Shown: positions 33,060 to 42,309 of the stretch, in pieces
Layout of the letters: every line of letters begins with the position of its first letter
How positions within the stretch are numbered: the stretch's first letter is position 1
IMG/VR virus record: IMGVR_UViG_3300037882_002341
Span: 1-64,000 of that record
Reading direction: 5' to 3' (one strand)
Length of the DNA stretch: 64,000 nt
From: a virus
Notes under the pieces: model-generated
Told to the model about the DNA's origin: nothing
Databases searched by the model: none
What the model saw: only the letters and a program-made list of their open reading frames with translations
Program-made: the position numbers and the translations under genes

Positions 33060-33967
33060 TGTCAGATTTCTCCGATCCACTTGATCCTCTTGGCATAGGC
33101 AAGAATAGAATTCCCGAGAATCCTCCTCCGGAGGATATATCTGCGTCTTTAGAACCAGTAATTCCAGAGAACTTTGGCCTACCATCTCCCATCTCTATTG
33201 AAGAGGATAAATCAAACACCCTTGTCCACATTGGGTTAAGAGAAGAAAACGTACCAGAAGAGAGAAGAGTAGAACTACCTGAGTTTAATGTCCCTGAGTC
33301 GGCTACAGAGAAACAACGTAAATTGGTTCAGGATGCGGTAAAGGATGTTGTCCTTCTCGGGGCCCAGGCATCCGCTATGATCTGTGAGGGAGAGGCCTGT
33401 CCGTATGCTAAGAAGTGTCCCCTTTTAAGATACAACCTACCCACACCAAATGGCTCCGAATGCCCAATCGAGCTATACGCTATGAGAATCTGGATGCAGG
33501 CACAGATGAGAGAAATGGAGATTAATCCACACGATGTCGGTTCTTTCTATGATGTAATGGCAAGTCAGGCCATGACCGGTCTTCTTCTTCAAACTCAAAG
33601 AGCAAGATGGGGAGAAGCCCTGAACCCCATACTAGAGCAGACCATGGAGAACATTATTTCTCAGGGGAATAAGACCATTACCACTATTGTGAAGACAGGC
33701 AACTTCAACACAGACTACAGAGAAAGAGCTCTTAAACAATTAGAGAAAATGGCCAAGAGCAATATGCAAACAAGGGAAAGAAAAGCCGCTCTCACCAAGG
33801 CTGGCTGGAAAGATAAGTCTAAGCATGCTGCGGAGGTCTCTGAAAGACTGGCAGAGATAAGAGAGGTTGAAGAGAAGGTGTCTGGGGTAGATGTTAATGG
33901 TCTTCCTGTGGCCTTGTCTAGGATTAAACGCTTTAACGTTGGCACACCAGACAAGGAAGTCGATTAA
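33059..33967 (+). CDS. hypothetical protein with Cys cluster, upstream of packaging genes (302 aa)
   Basis: Start overlaps the previous stop (TAATG). Pro/Glu-rich N-terminal ~85 residues, then ICEGEACPYAKKCPLLRY and later SECPIELYAMRIWMQ, giving four closely spaced Cys for zinc or an Fe-S cluster. The rest is helical and basic. Position suggests a small terminase-like or packaging accessory protein; nothing in the sequence proves it. Confidence 0.65.
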   Translation: MSDFSDPLDPLGIGKNRIPENPPPEDISASLEPVIPENFGLPSPISIEEDKSNTLVHIGLREENVPEERRVELPEFNVPESATEKQRKLVQDAVKDVVLLGAQASAMICEGEACPYAKKCPLLRYNLPTPNGSECPIELYAMRIWMQAQMREMEINPHDVGSFYDVMASQAMTGLLLQTQRARWGEALNPILEQTMENIISQGNKTITTIVKTGNFNTDYRERALKQLEKMAKSNMQTRERKAALTKAGWKDKSKHAAEVSERLAEIREVEEKVSGVDVNGLPVALSRIKRFNVGTPDKEVD

Positions 33968-33982
33968 GACATATATTTAATG

Positions 33983-33988
33983 TAGAAT
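33983..33988 (+). promoter_or_regulatory. -10-like box (TAGAAT) six bases before an ATG
   Basis: TAGAAT, then GTATCT, then the ATG of the dual-nuclease gene. No Shine-Dalgarno and no -35. Possible leaderless start. Confidence 0.4.
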
Positions 33989-33994
33989 GTATCT

Positions 33995-35824
33995 ATGCCC
34001 AGTCCCAGCGTAGATAACTATTCTGACAGCGCCTTTCTGCGTAACTCTATTTACTACCAGAAATACGGCAGCAAGGGGCACAATCTCCTAATGGAGTATC
34101 TTGGGAACCAACTCCCACAACTGTCTCGTAGTTTTCACCCAACAACAAATGTCCTTGCTTTTGACCTCGAGACAACCGGAGTTGGAGATGATGCAGAAAT
34201 CATTCAGTTCTTTGGAAGGCTCCACGATAAGAATCTTAATCCTATAGATAGTGGCCTTGAGGTTATAGCCAAAAGAACCAAACCCTGGGAATGGAAGGCC
34301 CAGGCCTTGGCTAAAAGCGCAGGATTAGGAGATGACGTTCTGTCTACACGGGGAGTAGACCAAGACGTAATGAAGACACGGGTCATAGATTATCTTGATA
34401 CCCTACATGCAAAGCATGGTAAGTTCCAGGCTCTAGGATCCAATATTAGATTCGATACAGAGCGACTATCTGCTCTTATCGGTGAGGAGAAAATGGCTCA
34501 GTATTTTGAGCCCAATCTTCTCGACACAATGTCTTTATCCGCCTTTGAAACGGGTAGAAGAGGAGGACCAAGTGTATCTCACGGTCTTCCTGCGATCATA
34601 CAAAGACTTGGTATTGAAAATACCATGATCCACAATGCGGTGGGAGACGTACCCGCAGCTGTGGAGGCGTATAAAACATTACTGGGTGGCACAGAAACAG
34701 TATCACGTACCCCAATAAGAAGAGCATTTGTCATTCCACAAGCAATTCAAAGCGCTGGTAAAGCCAGCGTACCGGGCATTAAGGGGCACTGGAAGCTTGC
34801 CACTGCGATAGCCGGTCTTGGTGTGATCGGAATGGCCTCCAGAAGCGATAGCTCAGACAGCCAGCAGATTAAGGGCATTCGCACGCCCTATGGTCCATAT
34901 GACACCATACACGGTATTAATACCAGCTCTTCTCTTACTCCTTTCGGTTCCGGCAGGAATATCATATCTCAATTCTTAAACGAGGCTAACCTACCAGGAC
35001 ACCCATGGATTAGAGCATCAAGTCTTGGATATACAAGACAAGAAGACATCAATAAGGTTTATTTACGGGATTCCGAGGACGACCCGGAATCCAGAAGTAT
35101 CATGTCTAGCGGTGACTTTATTCACGCACACATTCAAAGAATGATGATGCGTAACGGGCAAGCCGTAGGATCAGAAGTAGAGGTGGCTGATCCAATCTCA
35201 AGAGTGCAGGGCTCAATTGACGTGCTTCTTAAGGGTAATATTCCACTCGAGATCAAGACTGTTGGAAGCCTATATGATCTTAAAAGTCTAAAAGCAGCTA
35301 AAGATACAGCTGTATCACAGGCCAATGCTTATGCAATTATGCTGGGCGCACCCTATGGCATTGTCATGTATACGGCCAGAGAAAATCAAGACCATTATAA
35401 AAGCTTTAAAATACCGGTTGATCTCGAGAGATATAGATCAGATGTTGCAAGACTAAGGCTTGGTATTCAGAGAATCCCCGGAGAGCCCGTTGGTCATAAC
35501 ACTCTTGCTGTTAACTTTAAACAATTCAAGGCTACACTATCTCAACCACAAGGCTTAATAGAAAGATTGCTTCACCCTTGGAGAGGTACAGCGGGCCCGC
35601 CTGTCTTTTATAGCCAGGATGCTGTAGAGCCCATAGGTGATTATGGTAGAACCATGGTGGCGGCCTTTAGAGAAGGTAATGCTGGTGTGGTTCAAGACTT
35701 GGGAGAAAGGGCAATAAATCACGGATATCGCAATCAAAGACGTCATATGATAGGATATAGTGGAAGCCCACATTCTAATTCTCACCCAATAAGAAGCAGG
35801 GCTAATAGGAGTGGTAATGTCTAG
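33995..35824 (+). CDS. fused DEDDh exonuclease and PD-(D/E)XK nuclease (609 aa)
   Basis: Residues ~50-232 form a DnaQ-like domain: D57 and E59 in FDLETTG, D154 in SNIRFDTERL, H213 and D218 in HNAVGDVPAA. Residues 265-285 are a Gly/Ala-rich hydrophobic stretch (LATAIAGLGVIGMAS). Residues ~315-460 form a Cas4/RecB-like nuclease: GDFIHAHIQRMM, D409 in QGSIDVLL, E419-x-K421 in LEIKTVG, Q442 in SQANAYAIMLG. The C-terminus is basic. Both sites look intact. Likely DNA processing linked to packaging or ejection; inference from its place before terminase. Confidence 0.85.
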   Translation: MPSPSVDNYSDSAFLRNSIYYQKYGSKGHNLLMEYLGNQLPQLSRSFHPTTNVLAFDLETTGVGDDAEIIQFFGRLHDKNLNPIDSGLEVIAKRTKPWEWKAQALAKSAGLGDDVLSTRGVDQDVMKTRVIDYLDTLHAKHGKFQALGSNIRFDTERLSALIGEEKMAQYFEPNLLDTMSLSAFETGRRGGPSVSHGLPAIIQRLGIENTMIHNAVGDVPAAVEAYKTLLGGTETVSRTPIRRAFVIPQAIQSAGKASVPGIKGHWKLATAIAGLGVIGMASRSDSSDSQQIKGIRTPYGPYDTIHGINTSSSLTPFGSGRNIISQFLNEANLPGHPWIRASSLGYTRQEDINKVYLRDSEDDPESRSIMSSGDFIHAHIQRMMMRNGQAVGSEVEVADPISRVQGSIDVLLKGNIPLEIKTVGSLYDLKSLKAAKDTAVSQANAYAIMLGAPYGIVMYTARENQDHYKSFKIPVDLERYRSDVARLRLGIQRIPGEPVGHNTLAVNFKQFKATLSQPQGLIERLLHPWRGTAGPPVFYSQDAVEPIGDYGRTMVAAFREGNAGVVQDLGERAINHGYRNQRRHMIGYSGSPHSNSHPIRSRANRSGNV

Positions 35825-36434
35825 ACTCGGTATTATAGATTCCTTTGGGCAAGGCCTTAGAAGAACGGCTGAGAAGTATATTGACAATATCAATCCTATT
35901 CGTATGTTCAATATGCAACAGGGACATAAATTAAGAGCCGATCTTGGTGGATCTTATTCAAGAAGAGTTGGCCCCGCGATGCTAGGTAGAACAACGAGGG
36001 CCCGAGCAGGAAGGCAAAGTGTGCCTACTGGTAAAAGAATTCAAGCTTATTTTAATGGTTACAACATGGACGATCTGTCTGGACTACCAGAGCATGGGAA
36101 TATGATGTCTATGTCCAGAATGGAAAGGGCTGGAAGTCGTGGACATAGCCTTTATGCGAAAGTTGCAGCTAAGAGAGCTGGTGTACGAAGAGTGTCGGCT
36201 GGTATCTTGGGTGCTGCAACGGTCGGTACGATGGTTTTCGGCAGAGACAACCTTGTCTCAGAAGCGGGGATAAGTGGTGTTTCTCTTGGGGGTGTCGGTC
36301 TAGCCTCGGCTGGCATAGCCGAATTAGGCCATAGATCGGGTCACGGTAGAGCAGGAGCTATGGGCGCTGCTGCTCTCGTCGGTTGGACAGCTCTAAATAT
36401 GTACAGAAGTGGCGACAATTGGGGGCCAATGTAA
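35817..36434 (+). CDS. Gly-rich hydrophobic basic protein (205 aa), possible virion-internal protein
   Basis: MSRLGIIDSFGQGLRRTAEK, with GGAG five bases before this ATG. It is Arg/Gly-rich, with two hydrophobic Gly/Ala segments (AGILGAATVGTMVFG and GVSLGGVGLASAGIAELG) and a third near the end. It resembles the next two gene products and the long protein at the right edge. Such amphipathic basic proteins are typical of internal or ejected virion proteins, but no family is recognised. Confidence 0.65.
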   Translation: MSRLGIIDSFGQGLRRTAEKYIDNINPIRMFNMQQGHKLRADLGGSYSRRVGPAMLGRTTRARAGRQSVPTGKRIQAYFNGYNMDDLSGLPEHGNMMSMSRMERAGSRGHSLYAKVAAKRAGVRRVSAGILGAATVGTMVFGRDNLVSEAGISGVSLGGVGLASAGIAELGHRSGHGRAGAMGAAALVGWTALNMYRSGDNWGPM

Positions 36435-37345
36435 TGTTGGGGAGCATACTTAAAACAGGTGCTCGCGCAGTGCGAGGAACCACCAGAGCCATTTTCAGAG
36501 CCCCTCCTGGCCACAGGATAAGTCCACTAATCAAGGGCGCTGCGGGCGTAATAGGTTTTAACACTGCAGCTAGCATGTTAGAAAACTACTCCAGAGGTAA
36601 TTTTGAGAATGATGGTAGTAAAACAGTTGCCAATATTGGTGCTGGCCTATTAAGACTTAAAGGATTTCATTCCGGTTTGATGGGAGCTACCAGGACAGCG
36701 GGTATGTATGGTGGTTTTGCTGGAAGATCTCTGGGTAATAGTAACAATGGGATAGCCAGAATGACCGGCAGGAAACTAAGCTCTTTCTCCGGAGAGATAA
36801 GACCAGGGGGATCAGCAGACAAATTTCTTTCAGGACTCTCTCCAGAAAGACTTATCTTCAAGGGAGGTAAACTTGCTGGTAAAGGTTTAGGCCATCTGGC
36901 TAAACTCCCCATAAATGCGGCGACAGGAACTGGAGAATACTTCAGATTAGGTTACAGAATTGAGAAGGCCTCAAGAGCAGCGGGTGGTGGCATCGCTGGT
37001 GCCAAGGCTGGATGGTCAACCTTTGGGGCCGGTATGGCAGGCATGAGACATGATTTTGCGCCCATGCTAGCTGCTGGATTGGCCGTTGGTGGTGCGCGTG
37101 CATTTGTCAAGAACTATCATCCTCAACAAGGTGATGGTTACCTATCTGATCCCAGGTCTTGGAGCGAGACAAGATACACAATGCCAGGCATGGGTGGACC
37201 ACATGGTAGTGTGGGCTCTATAGACCCGTCTAATTTCCCAGGTGGTATAACCGTGGGGAGAGGAAGATCCGCAATAAGAAGTCAAACCGTCATGGAAGGT
37301 CAAATGGCTGTTACCTCCAAAATGGTAACAAGAAGAAGAGTCTAA
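36434..37345 (+). CDS. Gly-rich hydrophobic basic protein (303 aa)
   Basis: TAATG junction fixes the start MLGSILKTGARAVRG. Repeated Gly/Ala segments: LIKGAAGVIGFNTAASML, GLMGATRTAGMYGGFAG, GGGIAGAKAGWSTFGAGMAG, MLAAGLAVGGARAFV. The C-terminal 90 residues are polar, with GGPHGSVGSIDPSN. Probably membrane-active or buried in the virion. Its shape is like its two neighbours. Confidence 0.65.
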   Translation: MLGSILKTGARAVRGTTRAIFRAPPGHRISPLIKGAAGVIGFNTAASMLENYSRGNFENDGSKTVANIGAGLLRLKGFHSGLMGATRTAGMYGGFAGRSLGNSNNGIARMTGRKLSSFSGEIRPGGSADKFLSGLSPERLIFKGGKLAGKGLGHLAKLPINAATGTGEYFRLGYRIEKASRAAGGGIAGAKAGWSTFGAGMAGMRHDFAPMLAAGLAVGGARAFVKNYHPQQGDGYLSDPRSWSETRYTMPGMGGPHGSVGSIDPSNFPGGITVGRGRSAIRSQTVMEGQMAVTSKMVTRRRV

Positions 37346-37346
37346 A

Positions 37347-38180
37347 ATGCCAGGACCCTATGACCTCTATGGAAACATAGAAGAAGAGAGATCTGTAAGC
37401 TCAAGACTTCCCTTTAACATAGGTGGCTCAGGCGTCGGAGCTTGGTTACCTGAGCTTGGCACCTACGCAGTAGGTGCCCTTGCCTTCCGCTATGGCATTA
37501 AGAGTGGTCTTGGAAACAAATTCTTTGGTGGACCAAAGAGCCTATTAACCTTTGGTGCGGGATACACCCCAGCAGAGAAGGCTATTGCCAATGCCGTAGG
37601 AAGAACAGCAAAGTTGGGCGGCTCTCGCTCAAGTATCAACAGTAGAGTTAGACAAACTCTACTAGACGCCCAAGCCACAAGAGCTACAACAACCATTCAA
37701 ACAACCATGAGAATTGAAGAACAACTATCTGGCTCACCCAATAGAGTTAGACCTAATGCTCTTTGGGGGGAAAGATTTGTTAATGCTCAACAGAATGTCC
37801 CCGCGGTTAGATTCGGGAACGGTACAACCCTACCACTTAATGACCCTCAGGCTCGCTTAAGACTTGGCAAAATAGCAGCCAATACAAGAAGGGGATCTAA
37901 CTTTGCGCAATGGGGCAATAACCTCAAAGGATTTTCTAAAGCTCTGGGTGCAATGGCTGTTTTTGGTGGCATGATAGATCTAGGCACATCTTTGGGAGAG
38001 GCCGCAATTGATTGGAGACCACGTAGAGATAGTCCATCTCCATTTGAGTTTGGCAATGTTTATACAGAAATCACAGGGGCCTATACCCAGCGTCAGAGGG
38101 CCATCATGGCCATTCATGATTCACAGCTTACAAGCCGTGCTGCCATTGGCAACGAAGCTAGTTTCATCCACGGTGCGTAA
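37347..38180 (+). CDS. Gly-rich hydrophobic protein (277 aa)
   Basis: MPGPYDLYGNIEEERSVSSR, then LPELGTYAVGALAFRYGIKS, LLTFGAGYTPAEKAIANAVG, ALGAMAVFGGMIDLGTSLGE and a polar C-terminus. Third of three consecutive proteins of this kind. It ends three bases before terminase. Confidence 0.65.
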   Translation: MPGPYDLYGNIEEERSVSSRLPFNIGGSGVGAWLPELGTYAVGALAFRYGIKSGLGNKFFGGPKSLLTFGAGYTPAEKAIANAVGRTAKLGGSRSSINSRVRQTLLDAQATRATTTIQTTMRIEEQLSGSPNRVRPNALWGERFVNAQQNVPAVRFGNGTTLPLNDPQARLRLGKIAANTRRGSNFAQWGNNLKGFSKALGAMAVFGGMIDLGTSLGEAAIDWRPRRDSPSPFEFGNVYTEITGAYTQRQRAIMAIHDSQLTSRAAIGNEASFIHGA

Positions 38181-38183
38181 ACA

Positions 38184-40316
38184 ATGAGATACGATGACTA
38201 CGTACCCGAGATAGATTATGCTCAGAGAGGTTACAAACCAGTAGGTGGTAGGGTTAATCATTTCTGCGAAGACTGTGTTGTGTACTATAAGGAGCTCCAC
38301 GCAGACGGGAAGACCAAAAGAGAATTCCCCTTCAACTATGTCAAACAAGACGGCAGAACCATCCAGACTTGTCGTTTTGATAAACGACTAGACAAAGAAT
38401 ATGTTCGCAGAGAGAACTTTGATACAGATGAAGATTATGAAGAAGCCCTTGTCTCTGTCGATCCTGTAACATGGGCGTATTCTGAGCTTGGCTGGAAACC
38501 TAGGTGGTATCAGGAAGAAATTCTTTGTTGCACTTCTCAGTTTAAGGCCATCAGAGCTGGCCGACGTGTCGGTAAAACAGCGTCCCTATCTGTACTAGCT
38601 CTTTGGTATGCTGTAACCAATAAGAACTTCGAGGTTCTACTTGTCTGCCCGTTCGTTGCCCAGGTCTCAAAGATCATGGACAACATTAGAAAACTCATGG
38701 CAGAGAGTCCCGGTGTATCAAACTCCGTTGTAAGAGACGTGAGAAGCTCCCCTCAGGAAATAGAGTTTGCCAATGGATCCAAGATAAGAGGTTTCGCTGC
38801 CGGAGGCAGCTCGTCTGGCAGATCTGACCAGATCAGAGGACAGGATGCCGACCTTATTATCATGGACGAGGTGGACTATATTGCGGACGCAGACATCGAA
38901 GTCATTATGGCTATCCTCACATCCAACGAGGGAGTTAGAGTCGTAGTTTCTTCTACTCCACGTGGTCTAAGATCTCGACTATTTGAATGGACGAGAGACA
39001 AGGATGGTAGATGGAAAGAATTCTGGTACATCTCTGCGGAGGGCCCTTCTTGGAAAGAGGAAACAGAAGAGTTCTATCTGCAGATGTACTCTCCAGGAGG
39101 CTATGCTCGAGAGTTTCTTGCGGAATTCGGCGAGGAGATGACCGGAGTATTTAGGGGAACAGATCTTCAAAAATGCATCTTCCCATATAAATACGAAGAC
39201 TGTCACCCAGATAACACCAATTGTACCTACACCATGGGTGTTGACTGGAATAAGATTACCGGTACACACATTTGTGTTATTGAAAGACCTAAGACTGGCC
39301 CAATCTCTTATAAGCTTGTAGACAAAGTTATCATAAGAAAGACAGAGTTCACGCAGATGGATGCGGTTAGGACTATTCAGGAACTAGATAATAAGTGGCA
39401 CACAAGTTATATCTATTGCGACGCAGGATTTGGCCATACACAGGTTGAAATGTTGTGGTCAGAAGATAAGACAACACCACACAAAAACTATAGAAATCGA
39501 GTCAAGCCTATTGAGATGAACTCAAATATCATTATTTATGATCCAATCTTGAAGCAAGAGATTAAGAAGCCAGCCAAACCACTAATGGTCTATCTGGCCG
39601 CACATCAGGTAGAGAGAACAAGAGTTATGTTCCCCAAACTTGAGGACACAGTAACTCCAGTTGTGCCAGAAGAACTGGCATATGCAAATATAGGTATTAT
39701 CCAGCAAGCCAGAAACTTTATGGTAACTAAAGTTTCCCCAACAGGCAGAGAAACGTTCTCTCAGGATTACGAGCACACTCTTACCGCCTGGATGTTGGGT
39801 ATCATGGCTCACCTTCTTGAGTACGGAGATTACCAGAAGATAAACCACGATCTCTTTATAGGTAAGACTGGACCACTTGGACAGAGTAGTGGGAGACCAG
39901 AAGTTAAACTCAAGGATGTATTTGGTCAAGATCTTCCTCCTGCGCAGATCAAGAATGCCATGGATCGTCTTAGAGATATAAGACAAAAAGAGGCTGCAGA
40001 AAGAAAAGCCAATCTCTTCAACACAAGAAGAGCCAGCCTCGAGAAAGATACCACTTCCCGAGGCGCAGTCTTGAATGGTGCCTCAGAAAGCGATGAGATG
40101 AACAGGGGTAGCTCAGTAACACGCCACGAGGGTGGTGTCTATGTTAGCCACAAAATGGGCGAGACTCTTATCTCCAGAAACGGGGTGCCCGTAAAAGACG
40201 CTTCGAAACTAGCTCGTTGGGGTAGGAATTCTATAGGTGATAGTCCTAGACAAAGAGACATATATGGCCGTAGAATAACCAGAACTGGTAAGTTTGAGAG
40301 GCGCAATGGCCGTTAA
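38184..40316 (+). CDS. terL: terminase large subunit
   Basis: 710 residues. ATPase: Walker A AGRRVGKTA (around residues 126-132), Walker B LIIMDE (224-229) and the coupling motif VVSSTP (~254-259). Nuclease (RNase H-like): D354 in GVDWNKITG and D413 in YCDAGFGHTQ, with further acids downstream. The N-terminal 100 residues carry CEDC and another Cys. The long Arg/Lys-rich C-terminal tail is unusual. It docks on the portal and packages DNA with ATP, cutting it at the end. Confidence 0.93.
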   Translation: MRYDDYVPEIDYAQRGYKPVGGRVNHFCEDCVVYYKELHADGKTKREFPFNYVKQDGRTIQTCRFDKRLDKEYVRRENFDTDEDYEEALVSVDPVTWAYSELGWKPRWYQEEILCCTSQFKAIRAGRRVGKTASLSVLALWYAVTNKNFEVLLVCPFVAQVSKIMDNIRKLMAESPGVSNSVVRDVRSSPQEIEFANGSKIRGFAAGGSSSGRSDQIRGQDADLIIMDEVDYIADADIEVIMAILTSNEGVRVVVSSTPRGLRSRLFEWTRDKDGRWKEFWYISAEGPSWKEETEEFYLQMYSPGGYAREFLAEFGEEMTGVFRGTDLQKCIFPYKYEDCHPDNTNCTYTMGVDWNKITGTHICVIERPKTGPISYKLVDKVIIRKTEFTQMDAVRTIQELDNKWHTSYIYCDAGFGHTQVEMLWSEDKTTPHKNYRNRVKPIEMNSNIIIYDPILKQEIKKPAKPLMVYLAAHQVERTRVMFPKLEDTVTPVVPEELAYANIGIIQQARNFMVTKVSPTGRETFSQDYEHTLTAWMLGIMAHLLEYGDYQKINHDLFIGKTGPLGQSSGRPEVKLKDVFGQDLPPAQIKNAMDRLRDIRQKEAAERKANLFNTRRASLEKDTTSRGAVLNGASESDEMNRGSSVTRHEGGVYVSHKMGETLISRNGVPVKDASKLARWGRNSIGDSPRQRDIYGRRITRTGKFERRNGR

Positions 40317-42300
40317 TCCCCTATCCCCATCTGTTATTGAGCTACATCGCGAACGTATCCTAACGGATATCGGGCGCATTAGAGACTCCAAAAATCTAAC
40401 TCCCGATCCAGATCAACTAGAAAAACTATTCAATAGGGCAGCCTTTCTTTCCAACAAGGCCAACATTGTGGCCAGATCTCTCTCCGAAGTGGCAGAGAAA
40501 TACTTTATTCCTGTTGATCCTGAAGCTACTGACGTAGTCGCGGCTGTAAAAAGAAAGAGTGCTGATTCTCTGGATGGTCTAAAGATATCCTTTGATCTCT
40601 TCAAGGATGCCGTCAAGGCATCCCAACAAACTAAGAAAGACATGGAAGAAACTGTCATTCTTAGTCAATCAATAACAACTGGCTCTGTCCTTCAAAAGAG
40701 GATAAGGAAGATTCGGGCCCGAGCCTCCATCATGGTCCAAAGTGGCTTTGATCCGGAAGATCAATTGCTCGAGACTTTAGTCTCGCAGTTTATCATCCTG
40801 TGGATAGCTCATGAACTTATGAAGCCCTTTGAGGCCATCACAGACCACACTCAGCTCTCGGAAACATGGGTAGAGAAAGGATCCGGTAGTTCTAAGGCAC
40901 AGATCATAATCTCCATTCTTATTGGTCTTGTGATGCAGTTCATAATCATGGGACTCAATGATGACCTAATGGAAGAGTACCTGAACGAGGCAGCGGGAGG
41001 AATCTTCCCAGAAGGACACACGGCTGCTTCAATCATAGCTGAGGCCAGGTCTTTTGAGAAAACTAGGGCACATGAACTTGCCGAAATCATGGTTGGGCTT
41101 AACGATTACGAGATTATCTTACGTTATAGTTTTCAATATCTCAGAGCCACAACAGAGCCTGGGTATGATTTTTGGCTAGCCTATGTTGACGCAGTCCAAA
41201 TGAGATACACAGCACAATCTCTTTGGGTTCAAGCCCCACACTACTCTGTTTCTCATGCAATTGTTACACAGACCTTTCAGGCTGGCCACAAGAGACCCAG
41301 AAACTGGGACAAGCTAGGTAAACAAAACTCCACCATCGCCTTCGATGATGTCGGGAGAATTGACAGTGAATTGGTTAGAAATGAGTTTAGACAAACAATT
41401 GTTAGCAGTCTTGTGCCCATGGCACAAGTTTCCTACCTAGCTAGGAGTGACACTCTAGACGGTATAGATCAGAATCTTGACTTAATAGCGCAAGTATTTA
41501 GTAGTGATTTTGCTATAGAAATAGCATATTGTATTGGGAGCTTTCTTGGTAAACTAGATCCCAAGATTCTCAGGGCCCTTAGGGCCATGCTTGATGGTCT
41601 CCTTAAAGCGCACAGATTTGATTTTGGCGCAGCGCTCAATGCGATGCTAGATGCACTGATAACGCCAAACTTCGAAGAAGTAATAGCCCAAGAGGCCATG
41701 CATCAAATAGATAAGATCTTTGATAAGCTTATTGATAAGGTTTTGGGCCTATTTGGAGATGATATAGAACCATTACTTTGCTGCCCCTTTATAGGGGAAA
41801 TAATACAAATGGTACTGGAAAGTATAATTAGACTTGAGGCAGAATTAAAAGGAGCTGTTAAAATCTTTCTCGGTAAGCTGTTAGAATCTACGGGTATAGG
41901 AAGCGTTAATATCGCATTGAGAGCAGAGCAAAAATACGAAGAAAGAATCATACACAAGATGATAAAGATCATCGATTCTGTTATTCGAGCCGTAGAAGCC
42001 ATGGATGCAGCAACAGAGGATAAAAGAAACTTTAGTCCAAAACCACAGGATCTTCACACATCAATTCAATTACCTGTCCTTCAGATAGACGACAACGAAA
42101 GAACAAACTATTTTACCAGTGCTCTCCCAAGAGAGCTGAGCAATGGTAAATTTCTTCCTGCCCTTGGGGAAAAGATTGAAGCCACAGCGGTTGGAACCAC
42201 TACAGATGCTCTGGACAGAATAGCGGGTAAACATTCCTGTAGTTCAGCATTTAGCCAAGAGATTTTAAACAAAGCAGCAAGATCGTTTGTTACCAAATAA
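40306..42300 (+). CDS. large helical protein between terminase and portal (664 aa)
   Basis: Start MAVNPLSPSVIELHR; GAGAGG precedes it and it overlaps the terminase end. Predominantly alpha-helical, with a hydrophobic stretch IIISILIGLVMQFIIMG (~residues 195-215) and several others (LVSQFIILWIAHELMK, AIEIAYCIGSFLG). Only a few Cys. Possibly a virion structural or core protein that contacts membranes. No family recognised. Confidence 0.6.
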   Translation: MAVNPLSPSVIELHRERILTDIGRIRDSKNLTPDPDQLEKLFNRAAFLSNKANIVARSLSEVAEKYFIPVDPEATDVVAAVKRKSADSLDGLKISFDLFKDAVKASQQTKKDMEETVILSQSITTGSVLQKRIRKIRARASIMVQSGFDPEDQLLETLVSQFIILWIAHELMKPFEAITDHTQLSETWVEKGSGSSKAQIIISILIGLVMQFIIMGLNDDLMEEYLNEAAGGIFPEGHTAASIIAEARSFEKTRAHELAEIMVGLNDYEIILRYSFQYLRATTEPGYDFWLAYVDAVQMRYTAQSLWVQAPHYSVSHAIVTQTFQAGHKRPRNWDKLGKQNSTIAFDDVGRIDSELVRNEFRQTIVSSLVPMAQVSYLARSDTLDGIDQNLDLIAQVFSSDFAIEIAYCIGSFLGKLDPKILRALRAMLDGLLKAHRFDFGAALNAMLDALITPNFEEVIAQEAMHQIDKIFDKLIDKVLGLFGDDIEPLLCCPFIGEIIQMVLESIIRLEAELKGAVKIFLGKLLESTGIGSVNIALRAEQKYEERIIHKMIKIIDSVIRAVEAMDAATEDKRNFSPKPQDLHTSIQLPVLQIDDNERTNYFTSALPRELSNGKFLPALGEKIEATAVGTTTDALDRIAGKHSCSSAFSQEILNKAARSFVTK

Positions 42301-42309
42301 AAGGAAACT

